Assembly (NCBI RefSeq): GCF_937425535.1
Contig: NZ_OW485601.1
Span: 5,129,501-5,193,500 of the forward strand
Reading direction: 5' to 3'
DNA from: Rhodovastum atsumiense
GTDB lineage: Bacteria; Pseudomonadota; Alphaproteobacteria; Acetobacterales; Acetobacteraceae
Length of the DNA: 64,000 bases
Both the position numbers and the translations under genes were made by a program. The first letter of the stretch is position 1; each line of letters begins with the position of its first letter. Positions 18,140 to 27,365 of the stretch are shown here, in pieces. The notes below the pieces were generated by a model, which was not told the DNA's origin, made no database searches, and saw only the letters and a list, made by a program, of their open reading frames with translations.

Positions 18140-18995
18140 CGAATAGTTCCTTAATCCGATCGATCATGCGTGGGATGACCTGTTCGTCACGGAACATTCG
18201 TCCGGCGACGCCACGAAGTTCTCGTTCGAGATTGGTGTTCGGATCGCGCAGCGCTTTGCGCGCAACGCCAAAGGCGAGCGGCAGCGTGACGCTGTCACGG
18301 AACAAGTCGGCGATGTCGAGGACAAAGGCGTTCGCCGAATCCTCGTGGATGAAACCAAGCGGTGCCAGCGTCGCGGTCGCCGCCACGGCGATGAACGCCG
18401 CTGCTTCCACCGCTGTTGCCGCGTGATTGATCGCTTGGTTCGGCAAGTCTGCCGCTGAGGGATTGGCGCGATCATAGCGGCGGCCGTGCCAGGGAATATT
18501 GAACTTCTCCGCCTGGAGGCGATACGTCTCCTTCATCCGCGCTCCCTCGATGCCTCTCAGCACATCGAGGTCGCGGTGCGGCAGGATCTCACCGAGCCGC
18601 CATGCGTAGAGGCGTCGCGCGATGGCGATGCGGGCTCCATCGGCATCTGCCCAAACGCGCGCCTGGCGTCGCGCGAGACGGCTGTCATCCGGCCCGAGCG
18701 GCATTGCCGTGTAGGCACGCACACCATCGTCGCCTGAAGCGACGAGGCCAGTGCCATGTCGGGCCATCAGCCGAAGCGCATCGTGCGAGACCGTCGAGCC
18801 GGGCCCGAGCACGATCAACGACAGCATCTGGTAGGGAATGGCATAGTCCCCGGCATCCAGGTCCCCACCGCCGGCCGTGCGAAAGCGCAGGGTGCCGTCT
18901 TCCACAAAAAGATTGCCGCGCGCGAGCCAGATCAGCCCATGACGGTCTGCATGGGGAACCCGCGCAGTCTCAAGTCCAAGGCGCCCCTTCAGCAT
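18111..18995 (-). CDS. cas1: CRISPR-associated integrase Cas1, type I-E
   Basis: A 294-residue Cas1 that inserts prespacers at the leader end of the array. Active-site residues can be placed by comparison with E. coli (E141, H208, D218, D221): here Glu150 in RGIEGARMKETY, His217 in GFIHEDS, and Asp227 and Asp230 in VLDIADLF, with identical spacing. An N-terminal beta domain precedes the helical catalytic domain. The start overlaps the end of cas6e by 7 bases. Nothing suggests inactivation, so adaptation should work. Confidence 0.96.
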   Translation of the reverse strand: MLKGRLGLETARVPHADRHGLIWLARGNLFVEDGTLRFRTAGGGDLDAGDYAIPYQMLSLIVLGPGSTVSHDALRLMARHGTGLVASGDDGVRAYTAMPLGPDDSRLARRQARVWADADGARIAIARRLYAWRLGEILPHRDLDVLRGIEGARMKETYRLQAEKFNIPWHGRRYDRANPSAADLPNQAINHAATAVEAAAFIAVAATATLAPLGFIHEDSANAFVLDIADLFRDSVTLPLAFGVARKALRDPNTNLERELRGVAGRMFRDEQVIPRMIDRIKELFDADDADRNA

Positions 18996-19825
18996 CGTCG
19001 CTCGGGGGGGTGCAGCAACAGCATGCCGAAGCCAAACGCACGGTGGCGGCCGACCCCACGAGCGATCAGCTTCGCGAACCCCTCCGGGTCGGCAACTTCC
19101 AACGTTCCAGCCATTTCAGCAACCGGCCGCGCGATCCGATGAACCGGGCGTTCCGACATTTCCGGTGTCGCCAATCCACGCCGGAACAGCAGAGTCCGCC
19201 GGACTGCGCACACCCGTGTCTGCAGCACCCGCACGGTGCCGTTCTGCTCCATCTGTTCGCGCAACCAGTCCTGATAGACCGTTGCACGGTCCACTTCTGG
19301 ACGCGGGTCGCCGAGGCAGGGGCGTGGGGATTCCGCAGTACGTCCGGCCGCGTCAAGCGCCAGCAAGTAGGCATCGACTTCGCTGCCCGGCGCCCGCAGA
19401 TCCGCCCCACGCCCGAGCCGTCGCACCGGGCAGACCGTCACCGAGAAGCCGAGCCGCTGCCCGCGCGGAAAGCGCGTGGGCATCGGTTTGGCGCTTACCT
19501 GTGACCAGGCGATGCAGTCACGCGCCAACTCGCTCGCGTCCATTGCCCGCGCCATCAAGTCCGGCACGGGACGGCACGTGTAGGCAAGCAACGGCAAGAG
19601 GGGCAGGGTAGCTGCGCAGTCGGCGCGTTGCACCGTGAAAGGCCGGGGGGCGAGATCGCCGAACAGAGCGGCCAACAGTGCGTGCAGCACATAGCCCGGA
19701 TCTGGCTCGGCGCTCTCACGGCGGCCGCCGAGCCGTTGCGCGTGTGCGAAGGCCGCCAGCGCGCGGCTTTGGACCGGCAGGTAAAGCACGTGCAGCGGGT
19801 CGACAGGGAACGAAGGGGCATTCAT
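18989..19825 (-). CDS. cas6e: CRISPR RNA endonuclease Cas6e
   Basis: A 278-residue Cas6e (CasE/Cse3) that cuts pre-crRNA at the base of each repeat hairpin and remains in Cascade. The N-terminal ferredoxin-like fold contains PDPGYVLHALLAALFG, matching the usual Cas6e segment, with His28 or His48 as candidate catalytic histidines. The C terminus carries the glycine-rich loop RHRAFGFGMLLL of RAMP proteins. It overlaps cas5e upstream by 4 bases and cas1 downstream by 7. Confidence 0.94.
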   Translation of the reverse strand: MNAPSFPVDPLHVLYLPVQSRALAAFAHAQRLGGRRESAEPDPGYVLHALLAALFGDLAPRPFTVQRADCAATLPLLPLLAYTCRPVPDLMARAMDASELARDCIAWSQVSAKPMPTRFPRGQRLGFSVTVCPVRRLGRGADLRAPGSEVDAYLLALDAAGRTAESPRPCLGDPRPEVDRATVYQDWLREQMEQNGTVRVLQTRVCAVRRTLLFRRGLATPEMSERPVHRIARPVAEMAGTLEVADPEGFAKLIARGVGRHRAFGFGMLLLHPPERRC

Positions 19826-20562
19826 AAGCCGTCATCCTGACGTGCCGGCAGGCGGGCACGAAACACCGTCCGCTCGCCGCTGTGGAACTGGTTCGCCCAG
19901 TCCCGCTGGTCCACCACGCGCTCTGGCTCGCGAGCCAGAGGATCGGCTCCCGGCCAGCCTTCCCAGGCCGGCCACTCAACCGTGACCAGGGCTTCGGCGT
20001 CAGACTCCTCGGCAACGGCGGCGAGCACCGCCGCTCGTAGGGTCGGTGCTGTGACCATCCCGCGTACGATCGGTGTCGAGGGCAGGCAGGGCTTGCGGCC
20101 GATGAACAGAGGTCGGGCGGGCTTGGCGAGCGCGGCGGCGAGATCGGCGAGGGTGGGCGCCTCGTCGTCTGGATCGAGTCGGGCCGCCACCAGCACCGCC
20201 GCGTCGGCCAGATACTGGCGCAGCCGGATATGGGTGCCGCGAGTGGCCTCGCCCTTGCCACGCTCTTCACGCTGGCCACGGGTGGTCCAGCCGGTGTTGA
20301 CCATCCATGGCTGGCCGAGATCGACGGTCTGATAGTCGGTGACGACCTCGCCGGCGCGGACCAGCGCGCCGGCGATGGCCAGCCGCGCCTGCAACCGCTG
20401 CAGGCGCGTGCTGTCCGCGTGCGTCCAACCAAGGGCATTACCGAAAAGTCCGATGAGCAGCGACAGGCCGGGCAGGTCGCGAGTGCCGCCGTGGGCGTCG
20501 ATCTGCGGCCCACCGAACGCCATCAGTGGCGCCTCCAGTCGCAGCAGGAGCACTTCCATCAC
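19822..20562 (-). CDS. cas5e: Cascade subunit Cas5e
   Basis: A 246-residue RAMP protein (CasD) that caps the 5' handle of crRNA in Cascade. The N terminus LLLRLEAPLMAFGGPQID and the LIGLFGNALGW segment are diagnostic for Cas5 of type I-E. The first codon is GTG 20562 immediately followed by ATG 20559; either gives a one- to four-base overlap with the cas7e stop. The length is typical. Confidence 0.94.
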   Translation of the reverse strand: MMEVLLLRLEAPLMAFGGPQIDAHGGTRDLPGLSLLIGLFGNALGWTHADSTRLQRLQARLAIAGALVRAGEVVTDYQTVDLGQPWMVNTGWTTRGQREERGKGEATRGTHIRLRQYLADAAVLVAARLDPDDEAPTLADLAAALAKPARPLFIGRKPCLPSTPIVRGMVTAPTLRAAVLAAVAEESDAEALVTVEWPAWEGWPGADPLAREPERVVDQRDWANQFHSGERTVFRARLPARQDDGL

Positions 20563-21740
20563 GGGGTGCCGGCGACGATTCCACCCGCCCAGGTGGCGAG
20601 TGGCGCCAGGGGCATCGGCTCGGCCGGAAACGCCGCCGGCATTGTGAGCGCAGCAACGCGCCGATCCTCGTCAGGGCCGTACATGGTGTCGAACCGCCGC
20701 AAATACTCGCCGAGCCGATCCAGCGCCGTCTCACCGAGGCTTGCGGCTTCCGGCAGCGCCTGCCGGAAGGCGTTGGCGAGGGTGCGCGGCTGACGCGCGC
20801 CGGCTTCCACCAGCACCGCTTCGGCGTAGGCGTATGGCGCGGTCGAGCCGAGCTTGGCGCCAGGCGAGACCGAGGCGATCAGATGCAGCAGGCGCTCGGT
20901 GACTTGGCCGGCGAGGCTGGCGTCATCGCTGAGGTTTTCGATCAGCTTGGGGAGGTCGATGACGACATAGCCGTAGAACAGGCCGCTGGTCAGTTCGGTG
21001 GTGGAAATCAGGCCGCTGCCGGTTTCGCCTGCCGCCTGCACCAGGTCATCAACCGCAGTGAAATAGTCAGGCTCACTCTCGGCGGCATGGACGGTAAAGG
21101 CGTGGGCGACGTGGATGGCAGCGTCACCGCGGGCAAAGATGTCGGAAGTGACCATGCGCCCGAACAGCGCGCCGTCAAGGCCCGCCGCGGTGCGCAGTGC
21201 TTCCAGATTGGCACGGTTCTGCTTCACGTAGGCCATGGCGGCGGCTTTCGGGTCGGCGGTGCCCTCGGCCAGGATCGCGCGGGCAGCGGCGAGCAGGAAA
21301 TCTATCTCTGGCTGGCCGAGAACGATGACCTGCCCGGTTTCCAGAGTCTTGAGCGCATCTTCCGTCGTCACCGTCCCGACCTTCTTACGGGAGGGCTTAT
21401 CGGCCGCAGCGTCGCCTTTTTCGTTTTTCTGCAACACCACGTCCATCAGCGCCTGTACCACGGCGATCACAGGGGGGACGGCGTGACCTTCAGCCAGCAG
21501 GGGGGCGGCGATTCTTTCGGGGAAGATGCGGCGGGAGCGAACCGTCATCGGCACTCCGAGTGCTTCCAATGACCAGGCGCCGGCGGCCTTGCGCCAGTGT
21601 CGCTTGAGACATTGCGACGAGATGCGCGTGCGCATGCTACCCCCGAAGGGCAGGCGTTTGGCTGCGCCGACATCGTCGCGGTTGAGCAGGGATGCGGCGT
21701 AGGTGGTCAGTGTGTGGATCTGCAGGAAACGCGAGGTCAC
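20559..21740 (-). CDS. cas7e: Cascade backbone subunit Cas7e
   Basis: A 393-residue Cas7 (CasC/Cse4) that forms the six-copy filament along crRNA. The N terminus RFLQIHTLTTYAASLLNRDD and the following GGSMRTRISSQCLKRHWR are family signatures. It starts at GTG 21740, which overlaps the cse2 stop (GTGA). It is slightly longer than the E. coli protein because of a Lys/Asp-rich insertion (KNEKGDAAADKPSRKK). Confidence 0.95.
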   Translation of the reverse strand: MTSRFLQIHTLTTYAASLLNRDDVGAAKRLPFGGSMRTRISSQCLKRHWRKAAGAWSLEALGVPMTVRSRRIFPERIAAPLLAEGHAVPPVIAVVQALMDVVLQKNEKGDAAADKPSRKKVGTVTTEDALKTLETGQVIVLGQPEIDFLLAAARAILAEGTADPKAAAMAYVKQNRANLEALRTAAGLDGALFGRMVTSDIFARGDAAIHVAHAFTVHAAESEPDYFTAVDDLVQAAGETGSGLISTTELTSGLFYGYVVIDLPKLIENLSDDASLAGQVTERLLHLIASVSPGAKLGSTAPYAYAEAVLVEAGARQPRTLANAFRQALPEAASLGETALDRLGEYLRRFDTMYGPDEDRRVAALTMPAAFPAEPMPLAPLATWAGGIVAGTP

Positions 21741-22336
21741 GGTGCGATGCCTTCCGGGAGATCAGTTGCGGTGTCGGGTTCAGAGCCGCCTTTGCCGAAG
21801 GGGCGGAAATAATCGCGGGCGATCCTGCGAGCGGCGTTGTCGGCATCCAGGCGACCGGCCATGCGACCGAACACCAGCGGGGCGGTCTGCACCCAGTCGA
21901 AAGGACGGCGATGGCTGGCGCACCAGCGGGTCGCCGCCGCAAACTCGTAGGCGAACGCATCTGGCCGGTCGGCGCGCAACAGGCGCAGCAGGCGCGGCTC
22001 GCTGTAGCCGCCGCCTTCCCGCGGGCCGCGCAGCGCGGTCCCCAATCCGGTGCCACGCTCGTGGATGAGCGGGGCCATTTCGGCCATCCCGGCGAGCAGG
22101 ACCGCCCATGCGTTTTCGGCGCCACGTCCTTCTGTCCAGCCAGCGAAGTCGGGACGGGTGATGAAACTCCAGAACACGCCGGGCCACGGTCCCTGCCGCG
22201 GGCTCATCCGTCGCAACATGGCGATCGCGCCACGATCGAACAGGCCGGCCCGTTCCTGGAACGCGTGCACGCCGGCCATGATGACCTCGTCGGGGCGTGG
22301 TGCCGTGGGGGAGGATGTGGGGGATGGAGCGCTCAT
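21737..22336 (-). CDS. cse2: Cascade small subunit Cse2 (Cas11)
   Basis: A 199-residue helical protein matching Cse2/CasB: FWSFITRPDF, a RGTGLGTALRG segment and RLLRLLRAD. Two copies stabilise the R-loop in Cascade. Its ATG 22336 overlaps the cse1 stop by 4 bases. The length is normal for the family (160-200). Confidence 0.92.
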   Translation of the reverse strand: MSAPSPTSSPTAPRPDEVIMAGVHAFQERAGLFDRGAIAMLRRMSPRQGPWPGVFWSFITRPDFAGWTEGRGAENAWAVLLAGMAEMAPLIHERGTGLGTALRGPREGGGYSEPRLLRLLRADRPDAFAYEFAAATRWCASHRRPFDWVQTAPLVFGRMAGRLDADNAARRIARDYFRPFGKGGSEPDTATDLPEGIAP

Positions 22337-23925
22337 GCGGCGACCTCCGGCTCCGGTGTGGTTGGCGCGCGGGCCCGTGACAGCAGCACGTGAAGCCCAT
22401 CCTTTCGGTTCTGGAGGATGGCGAAGGCGCGGGCCTCGCCGCGCTCGCGGCGATTGGCGGGACAGGGCAGGGCCGCGATTGCGGTGTCAAAGGTTTGTCG
22501 AGCTATGTCGTAGAGCGCCGCCTCGAAGCCGGTGCGGCCGGCTTCCCGCGCGGCCTCATTCTCGGGTGCGGCCCATGCGTCGAGCCACTCGAAAAAGCGC
22601 GTATCGACGGTCCGGTCGAAGGCGATCAGGAAGGGGCGGACGCGGTCGTCGGTGAAATCCAGCTTCTCAGGCCCGCCTTGAACGAACGCGCGCAGGGCGC
22701 GCCGGAGCGTCTCAGCTACCTGGTTGATCCGATCGATCATCGCCCGGGCAATTTCGCCGACCGCGAGCCGGGTTTCCGCGTTGCCGAAGGCACGCCGCAC
22801 CTGTCCACTGCATCGCACGACGCGGTCGTGCAGGCCATCGGTGCCGCCTTCGCCCCGGACCAGGACGCTGCAGTGAACGAGGCCGGGGCCGTCGCCCTCG
22901 CCCGGAAGCGGCAGCAGCGCGGTTGGAGTACTCAGGCCGGTGCCCTTGGCAGGCTTCCAGTCCAGCAGAATGCGGGCAAGGAGGCGATAGTCGAAACCAT
23001 TGGCGCCGACGGTGAGTGCTGCGGGGGGAACCGCCTCGTTGATCGGCACGAAGGGATCATGGAGTCTGCCATATTGGTCCTTGGCGGCAAGGCGTGCCCC
23101 ATCGGTCGTCTGAAACAGCAGCAATGGACCGCGAGCGCTCGGCACCAGGCGATAGCGACGGCAGATCTCGACGCAGTAGGGATGAACCTCCGCAAGTGAC
23201 AGTGACGATGCGCCGTTCCAGGGCATCAGCCAGAGCAACCCGTGGCCATTCGGGTTGAACAGTGGGGCGGCCTCGTCGAGGAGATTGTCGAAACCTGTGA
23301 CCATCACCTCGGCGGCGCGGCGGACCCGGGTCCCCCAACGCATGTCGGCGATCCGCTCGACCAGCACGCGGCTGCCGAAGCCACCGTTCATGCGGGCGAT
23401 GCCGTATTTGCGTTTGCCGCTGTATCCGGACATCGTTTGTGCATTGATCAGCGCGTAGGCCCAGTCATGCGGGGCGGGGTGGGCGATGCGCGCCTGTTTG
23501 ATGTCATGGTTCTTGGCGGTGACCAGGATGTCGATCTGGTCGGGCTCGGTGCCGACGGCCTTGAACCCGGCCAACTCGTCGGCTGACACCGGCGGCTGCA
23601 GGAAGGCGGGCAGGGCTGGATCCTCGACGACCAGCGTCCAGGCGGCCTCCCCGGCAAGGTCGCCACCGGCGAGGTCGAGAAGCATGGCGTTCCACGAAGC
23701 CTGATCGGGGGGCCACTCTTCGGACGGGCCTGCAAGCAGGCAGAGTGCCGCAATCTGGCTCAGAAAATGAAACCAACCTTGCCGCTGGTGCGCGCCGAGA
23801 CCCGGGAAGCCGATGATCTCGTTACGCCCGATAGCCGCCAAGATCGCTCCCAGGCCCAGCTTTGTCTCGCCGTGGGGGAGGGTGACGGGGAAGCACGCAT
23901 CGACGCGGAGATTATGGGCAGGCAT
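22333..23925 (-). CDS. casA: Cascade large subunit Cse1 (Cas8e)
   Basis: A 530-residue Cse1/CasA that reads the PAM and recruits Cas3. The N terminus NLRVDACFPVTLPHGETKLG and later MSGYSGKRKYGIARMNGG with the GWAYA-like DWAYALINAQ are typical. ATG 23925 is preceded by GGAGAGGG 5 bases upstream on the minus strand. That ribosome-binding site lies at the foot of a 15-bp hairpin (23938-23975), so translation of the Cascade operon may be structure-controlled. It is the first gene of an eight-cistron chain with short overlaps throughout. Confidence 0.95.
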   Translation of the reverse strand: MPAHNLRVDACFPVTLPHGETKLGLGAILAAIGRNEIIGFPGLGAHQRQGWFHFLSQIAALCLLAGPSEEWPPDQASWNAMLLDLAGGDLAGEAAWTLVVEDPALPAFLQPPVSADELAGFKAVGTEPDQIDILVTAKNHDIKQARIAHPAPHDWAYALINAQTMSGYSGKRKYGIARMNGGFGSRVLVERIADMRWGTRVRRAAEVMVTGFDNLLDEAAPLFNPNGHGLLWLMPWNGASSLSLAEVHPYCVEICRRYRLVPSARGPLLLFQTTDGARLAAKDQYGRLHDPFVPINEAVPPAALTVGANGFDYRLLARILLDWKPAKGTGLSTPTALLPLPGEGDGPGLVHCSVLVRGEGGTDGLHDRVVRCSGQVRRAFGNAETRLAVGEIARAMIDRINQVAETLRRALRAFVQGGPEKLDFTDDRVRPFLIAFDRTVDTRFFEWLDAWAAPENEAAREAGRTGFEAALYDIARQTFDTAIAALPCPANRRERGEARAFAILQNRKDGLHVLLSRARAPTTPEPEVAA

Positions 23926-23994
23926 GAGACCCTCTCCTGCTGGTCGTCACGGGGGTGCTTCCGTGACGACCAGCAAAGAGTAGTCCGGGGTCTC
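23926..23994 (-). promoter_or_regulatory. Strong hairpin in the 5' leader of the Cascade operon
   Basis: TGCTGGTCGTCACGG (23938-23952) is the exact reverse complement of 23961-23975, leaving an 8-base loop. Outside it, GAGACC (23926-23931) can pair with GGTCTC (23989-23994), which would enclose the cse1 ribosome-binding site in an internal loop. It lies between cas3 and cse1 and has no T-run, so attenuation or translational control is more likely than termination. Confidence 0.6.
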
Positions 23995-24027
23995 TCGTCG
24001 TGCAAGCGAAACGAGCTGAACCTAGTA

Positions 24028-24114
24028 GGTCTTCCCCGCTGGTGCGGGGGAGCTCAGGCGCCGCTACCGTTGGTAGACCGACTAGCGGTCCATCCCCGCA
24101 GCGGGCGGGGGAGC
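24028..24114 (-). CRISPR. Mini-CRISPR: two divergent repeats and one 32-nt spacer between cas3 and cse1
   Basis: Repeat 1 (24028-24054) has CTTCCCCGCTGGTGCGGGGG in place of the array core. Repeat 2 (24087-24114) has CATCCCCGCAGCGGGCGGGG and ends directly before the cas3 stop codon complement at 24116. The intervening 32 bases (24055-24086) are exactly a type I-E spacer length, and the repeat arms still form GC hairpins. The spacer itself contains CCGCTA and continues to TAGCGG at the repeat border, a 6-bp inverted pair. It may give a crRNA-like transcript from the cas operon. Confidence 0.75.
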
Positions 24115-24115
24115 G

Positions 24116-26749
24116 TCAAGCGGCCTCGGCCAGACGTAAGCCAAGGCGATCATAGACGAATTCCCGCCCGGCGAACCGGAAGTGAAGCTTATCGGGCTCG
24201 GGACGGATCGCCTCCGGGGCGGGATCGGCGGCCGGGGCGATCCCCTCGACCATCCAGGCCGGCACCGGCAGGGTTTGGATCGTCGTGCCGAATGGCCCCG
24301 GTTGGGGCGTCTCAAACCGCGCGACCCGCCGGCCGAGCCCGAGCCGGGTGGCCAGGGCGGCATCGAGTTCGGGTAGCGGTGCAAGGGCTTTCTTCCATGC
24401 AAGCCAGGCCGCCTTCGCGTGGGTGATCTGGGCTATTTGGGCGCCAGTGTTGATTTCGTTCACATGGCGGACCCAGGCTGGGCCCAGCTGGAGCGCCAAT
24501 GTTTTGAGCGCTTCCGGATGGGTGGTGCGCTCGACCAGGTCGCGATTCATGTGGGGGATTCGCCAGATCGGATTGGCTACCAGCGCCAGCCGGGTCGCGG
24601 CGAGGATGGAGAGATCAGGATAGACCTTCCCAAACCCCAGAGGGGCATGGCTTGCCGTACCATTCGGCGATGGCGCGATCGCCTCGATCGGTGGTGCCAG
24701 AACAATCGCGCACGGTGTCGCAAAACCCGCCGGGCGGTCGGGACGGCGATGCCGGTGCAACCGCCCGAAGCGCTGCAACAGCACGTCGCACGGGCAAAGG
24801 TCGGTGATCAGCAGATCCGCATCGATGTCGAGGGACTGCTCCGCCGTCTGGGTCGAGACGGCGATGATGCCGCCACTCTGCGCATCTCTGCCGAACCTGG
24901 CTTCGAGTTCGGCGTCGAGCAGAAACCTGTCCTCCACCGCGAAGCGGGCGTGATGCGGTGCGGGCCGACCGTTGGGACTGAACAGGCAGTCGCTGGGAAC
25001 CAGGGTTTCCAGGGCGCTCTGTGTCGCCTGCGCCAGCCTGACCAGATTGCGGATGACGAGCACGCGGGCGCCCCGGCTGGCGGCATCGGCCGCAAGGGCG
25101 GCCGCATGCCCGGGGCTGGCATCGGCGTCGAGCATGACCGTCACGGCCTTGCCGGCGGCTTCGTCCGGTGGCGGCGCGCCGCAGATCAGGCCCTGGGAGC
25201 CCAACAGCGCCGGATAAGGCACCTCGCGCGCGGTCGCGAGGGTGGGCGGATCACGGAGGGTATTGTGAAGCAAACGATGGCGTGCGGCGGCGCCAAGCGT
25301 GGCTGACATCAGGAAGGTATGGCCGCCTGCCGCCCGATGCTGATCGAGGACGTTGAGCAAGAGCGTTGACATGTAGGCGTCCGAGGCATGCACCTCGTCG
25401 ATCACCAGCAATTGCCGCAGCATGGGGCCCGAGCGCAGCGGCGCGTGCCGCACCCGCATCCCACCGAGAAGGAGTTGGTCGATCGTGCCGACCATGACCG
25501 CGCCGGTGAGATAGCGTTTCGGCGTTTCTACCGCCCAGCCGCGATCGTGCCTCGTATCGGCGGGATCGTCCGGCCACAGGACCGACCAGTCGACTTGGGC
25601 CTGCCCGTCCCGGTCGTCGACACGAAGATACCCGGGCACGGCCAGACCGACCGGGGGGGCCGCCGCTCCGAGCCAGTCGCGCAGCTTCTTCGTGACCCGC
25701 TGCTGCATCGCCACCGCGGAGGCCCGTGTAGGCAGGGCAAAAAACAACCCGTCCACCGCGCGCGCCGCCAGCAACCGCAGGAAGTGGATGAGCGCGGCCT
25801 CGGTCTTGCCGGAGCCCGTTTCCGCCTCCAGGACGCGCACTTCGCCAGGCTCGGGCAAAGGCGCCGAAAGGATCTGCTGCTGAGCCCAGTGCGGCGTGAA
25901 ACCCGGCAGCAGGCGGGCGAACGAAGCGAGGTCGGGTGCCTGTGCCGCCTTCTGCCGTGGGGCCGGCATGATAAACCGGCGCTCCAGCAGCGCCCGCGCC
26001 TGAGCACGTGCCCAGTCGAGTCGCGAGGTGCCACCGTCTTCGCACCAGGGATCGCCGGCAGGGCCGAAAACCGTGCTATCCGAGCCCAACCAATCAGCCC
26101 AGGTCACAATCCCCGCGAATGCGTGCAGGAAACGCGGCGGCAGGATCGTCGGCGAATCAGGCCCGAAAGCGTGCGGAAACCAGAGCGGCAGCGCATCACC
26201 GAGGCGGCGCGCGGCCGTGATCGGATCATAAGTGCCAAGGGGTTCCCAGAGGGTAAGGTCGGCCTCGCCAGTGGCAGGAAGCGCACCGTGATGCGCGAGG
26301 ACCGCGCAGAGCGCCTGGTCCGGGTCAGGAAACCAGTTCACGACATCGTTGAGCCGCAGCGCCGTGATCAGTGCGGTGCGTATTCCGCGCCGCTGTTGCT
26401 CGCTGCCGCGCGAGAGAGGGTGGAACAATAGGTCCATGATTGGACGAACATGCCCCGCGGTCGGGCCGGGCAGAGAGCGAATGCGGTTACGGAAACCAAC
26501 ATTCACTTTCCCTGCGTCATGCAATGCGACCAGGACGCACAGTCGGGCAATCAGGGAAGGCGATATGGGCCCACCAAAGCCCGCCAGATGCCCAAGCCGC
26601 ATCGAGATTGTGGGCAAGGAAAGCAGAGCCTCGGTGACGGCCGCCACGTCGGCAGCATGCGCGTTCAAGGAGAGCAGCATGATCTCGGGGGCAGAACCGA
26701 GGGTCTTGGCGACGGCATCTGCCGGATGCTCAAGGAGGACCATGTGCAC
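24116..26749 (-). CDS. cas3: CRISPR-associated helicase-nuclease Cas3
   Basis: An 877-residue type I-E Cas3 that Cascade recruits to unwind and degrade targets. The N-terminal HD nuclease shows His77-Asp78 (LHDAGK), His100, His153-His154 (AHHGALP) and Asp219 (WADWLG). The helicase has Walker A at 309-316 (AETGSGKT), DEVH at 451-454, SAT at 482-484, and the motif V/VI segments TAEQSLDIDADL and QRFGRLHRHRR. All key residues are present. The reading begins at GTG 26749 or ATG 26743. It is separated from Cascade by about 190 bp holding a mini-array and a hairpin, so it may be expressed from its own promoter. Confidence 0.96.
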   Translation of the reverse strand: MHMVLLEHPADAVAKTLGSAPEIMLLSLNAHAADVAAVTEALLSLPTISMRLGHLAGFGGPISPSLIARLCVLVALHDAGKVNVGFRNRIRSLPGPTAGHVRPIMDLLFHPLSRGSEQQRRGIRTALITALRLNDVVNWFPDPDQALCAVLAHHGALPATGEADLTLWEPLGTYDPITAARRLGDALPLWFPHAFGPDSPTILPPRFLHAFAGIVTWADWLGSDSTVFGPAGDPWCEDGGTSRLDWARAQARALLERRFIMPAPRQKAAQAPDLASFARLLPGFTPHWAQQQILSAPLPEPGEVRVLEAETGSGKTEAALIHFLRLLAARAVDGLFFALPTRASAVAMQQRVTKKLRDWLGAAAPPVGLAVPGYLRVDDRDGQAQVDWSVLWPDDPADTRHDRGWAVETPKRYLTGAVMVGTIDQLLLGGMRVRHAPLRSGPMLRQLLVIDEVHASDAYMSTLLLNVLDQHRAAGGHTFLMSATLGAAARHRLLHNTLRDPPTLATAREVPYPALLGSQGLICGAPPPDEAAGKAVTVMLDADASPGHAAALAADAASRGARVLVIRNLVRLAQATQSALETLVPSDCLFSPNGRPAPHHARFAVEDRFLLDAELEARFGRDAQSGGIIAVSTQTAEQSLDIDADLLITDLCPCDVLLQRFGRLHRHRRPDRPAGFATPCAIVLAPPIEAIAPSPNGTASHAPLGFGKVYPDLSILAATRLALVANPIWRIPHMNRDLVERTTHPEALKTLALQLGPAWVRHVNEINTGAQIAQITHAKAAWLAWKKALAPLPELDAALATRLGLGRRVARFETPQPGPFGTTIQTLPVPAWMVEGIAPAADPAPEAIRPEPDKLHFRFAGREFVYDRLGLRLAEAA

Positions 26750-26811
26750 GATTCAAAACAACTCGCTCGAGGGTTGGCAAGTGGATATCGGTTCGGATTC
26801 GGTTCGGTTTT

Positions 26812-26970
26812 GCCGACAGGGATGACGCGGCCGGTGGTGGAACCGTTGATGTAGTCAGCGTGGTAGCGCATGACCTTGAGCGAGAGGCCCCCCCAAAGGA
26901 CACGCCAGACGTCCTGGCGGCTTCGACGCTCCAGCGTCTTGGCGGAGATGTCGAGCCGGCAGCGCCGCTG
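26812..26970 (-). pseudogene. Decayed AlpA-like excisionase fragment
   Basis: The minus-strand frame reads LDISAKTLERRSRQDVW, then RVLWGG and, after a frame disturbance, MRYHADYINGSTTGRVIP. This follows the pattern of small MerR-like excisionases (LGVxxKALERWR ... RYxxxDLxAYI) such as the intact one at 33297-33542. It lies next to a parA-leader repeat, as expected for a divergent xis-parA pair. Without a database search this is tentative. Confidence 0.4.
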
Positions 26971-26999
26971 CGGTCGGTGTTGCCGTGTGTTCCGCCGCT

Positions 27000-27361
27000 G
27001 GCGCGGGGCGCAGGAGACAGCGACGCGATGCCTCGCAGTGGCGGGTGCCGGTGATCAGGTCGCGGCGCGCACCTGCCGACCGGCACAGGGGCATGGTGTC
27101 ATCGCCACCTACTATGTCCCCAACCTGGAAATGACACCAACCGGCGCAAGCACGCCGTGGAACGGGTTTGTCGGCGTCCGGCACGACGACAAAACCAGGA
27201 TGAGCGTCGGCAAGATGAGACCGGGACCGGCGTGGCACGCTTGCTCATCGCTCCCAGGGAAGATCCGTCCGGCCCCCGTGTGACCTCGGCGTATCCAGGG
27301 CCAAACTCCACACCGGCCCGCACGCTCGCGCGAACAGGTGAATGTGGGGCCGCGCGTTTGC
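27000..27361. repeat. parA-leader repeat, copy 2
   Basis: Matches 7425-7815 from GGCGCGGGGCGCAGGAGACA onward. At its right end, beyond TTTGCCCGTCTGCGCGC, the parA gene has been replaced by an integrase fragment. It is therefore an orphan leader with no gene to drive. Confidence 0.75.
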
Positions 27362-27365
27362 CCGT

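Noticed and set aside
23938-23975. Intrinsic terminator of cas3
   Set aside because: There is no T-run after the stem on the minus strand, and the element abuts the cse1 ribosome-binding site, so a control hairpin fits better; termination is not excluded.
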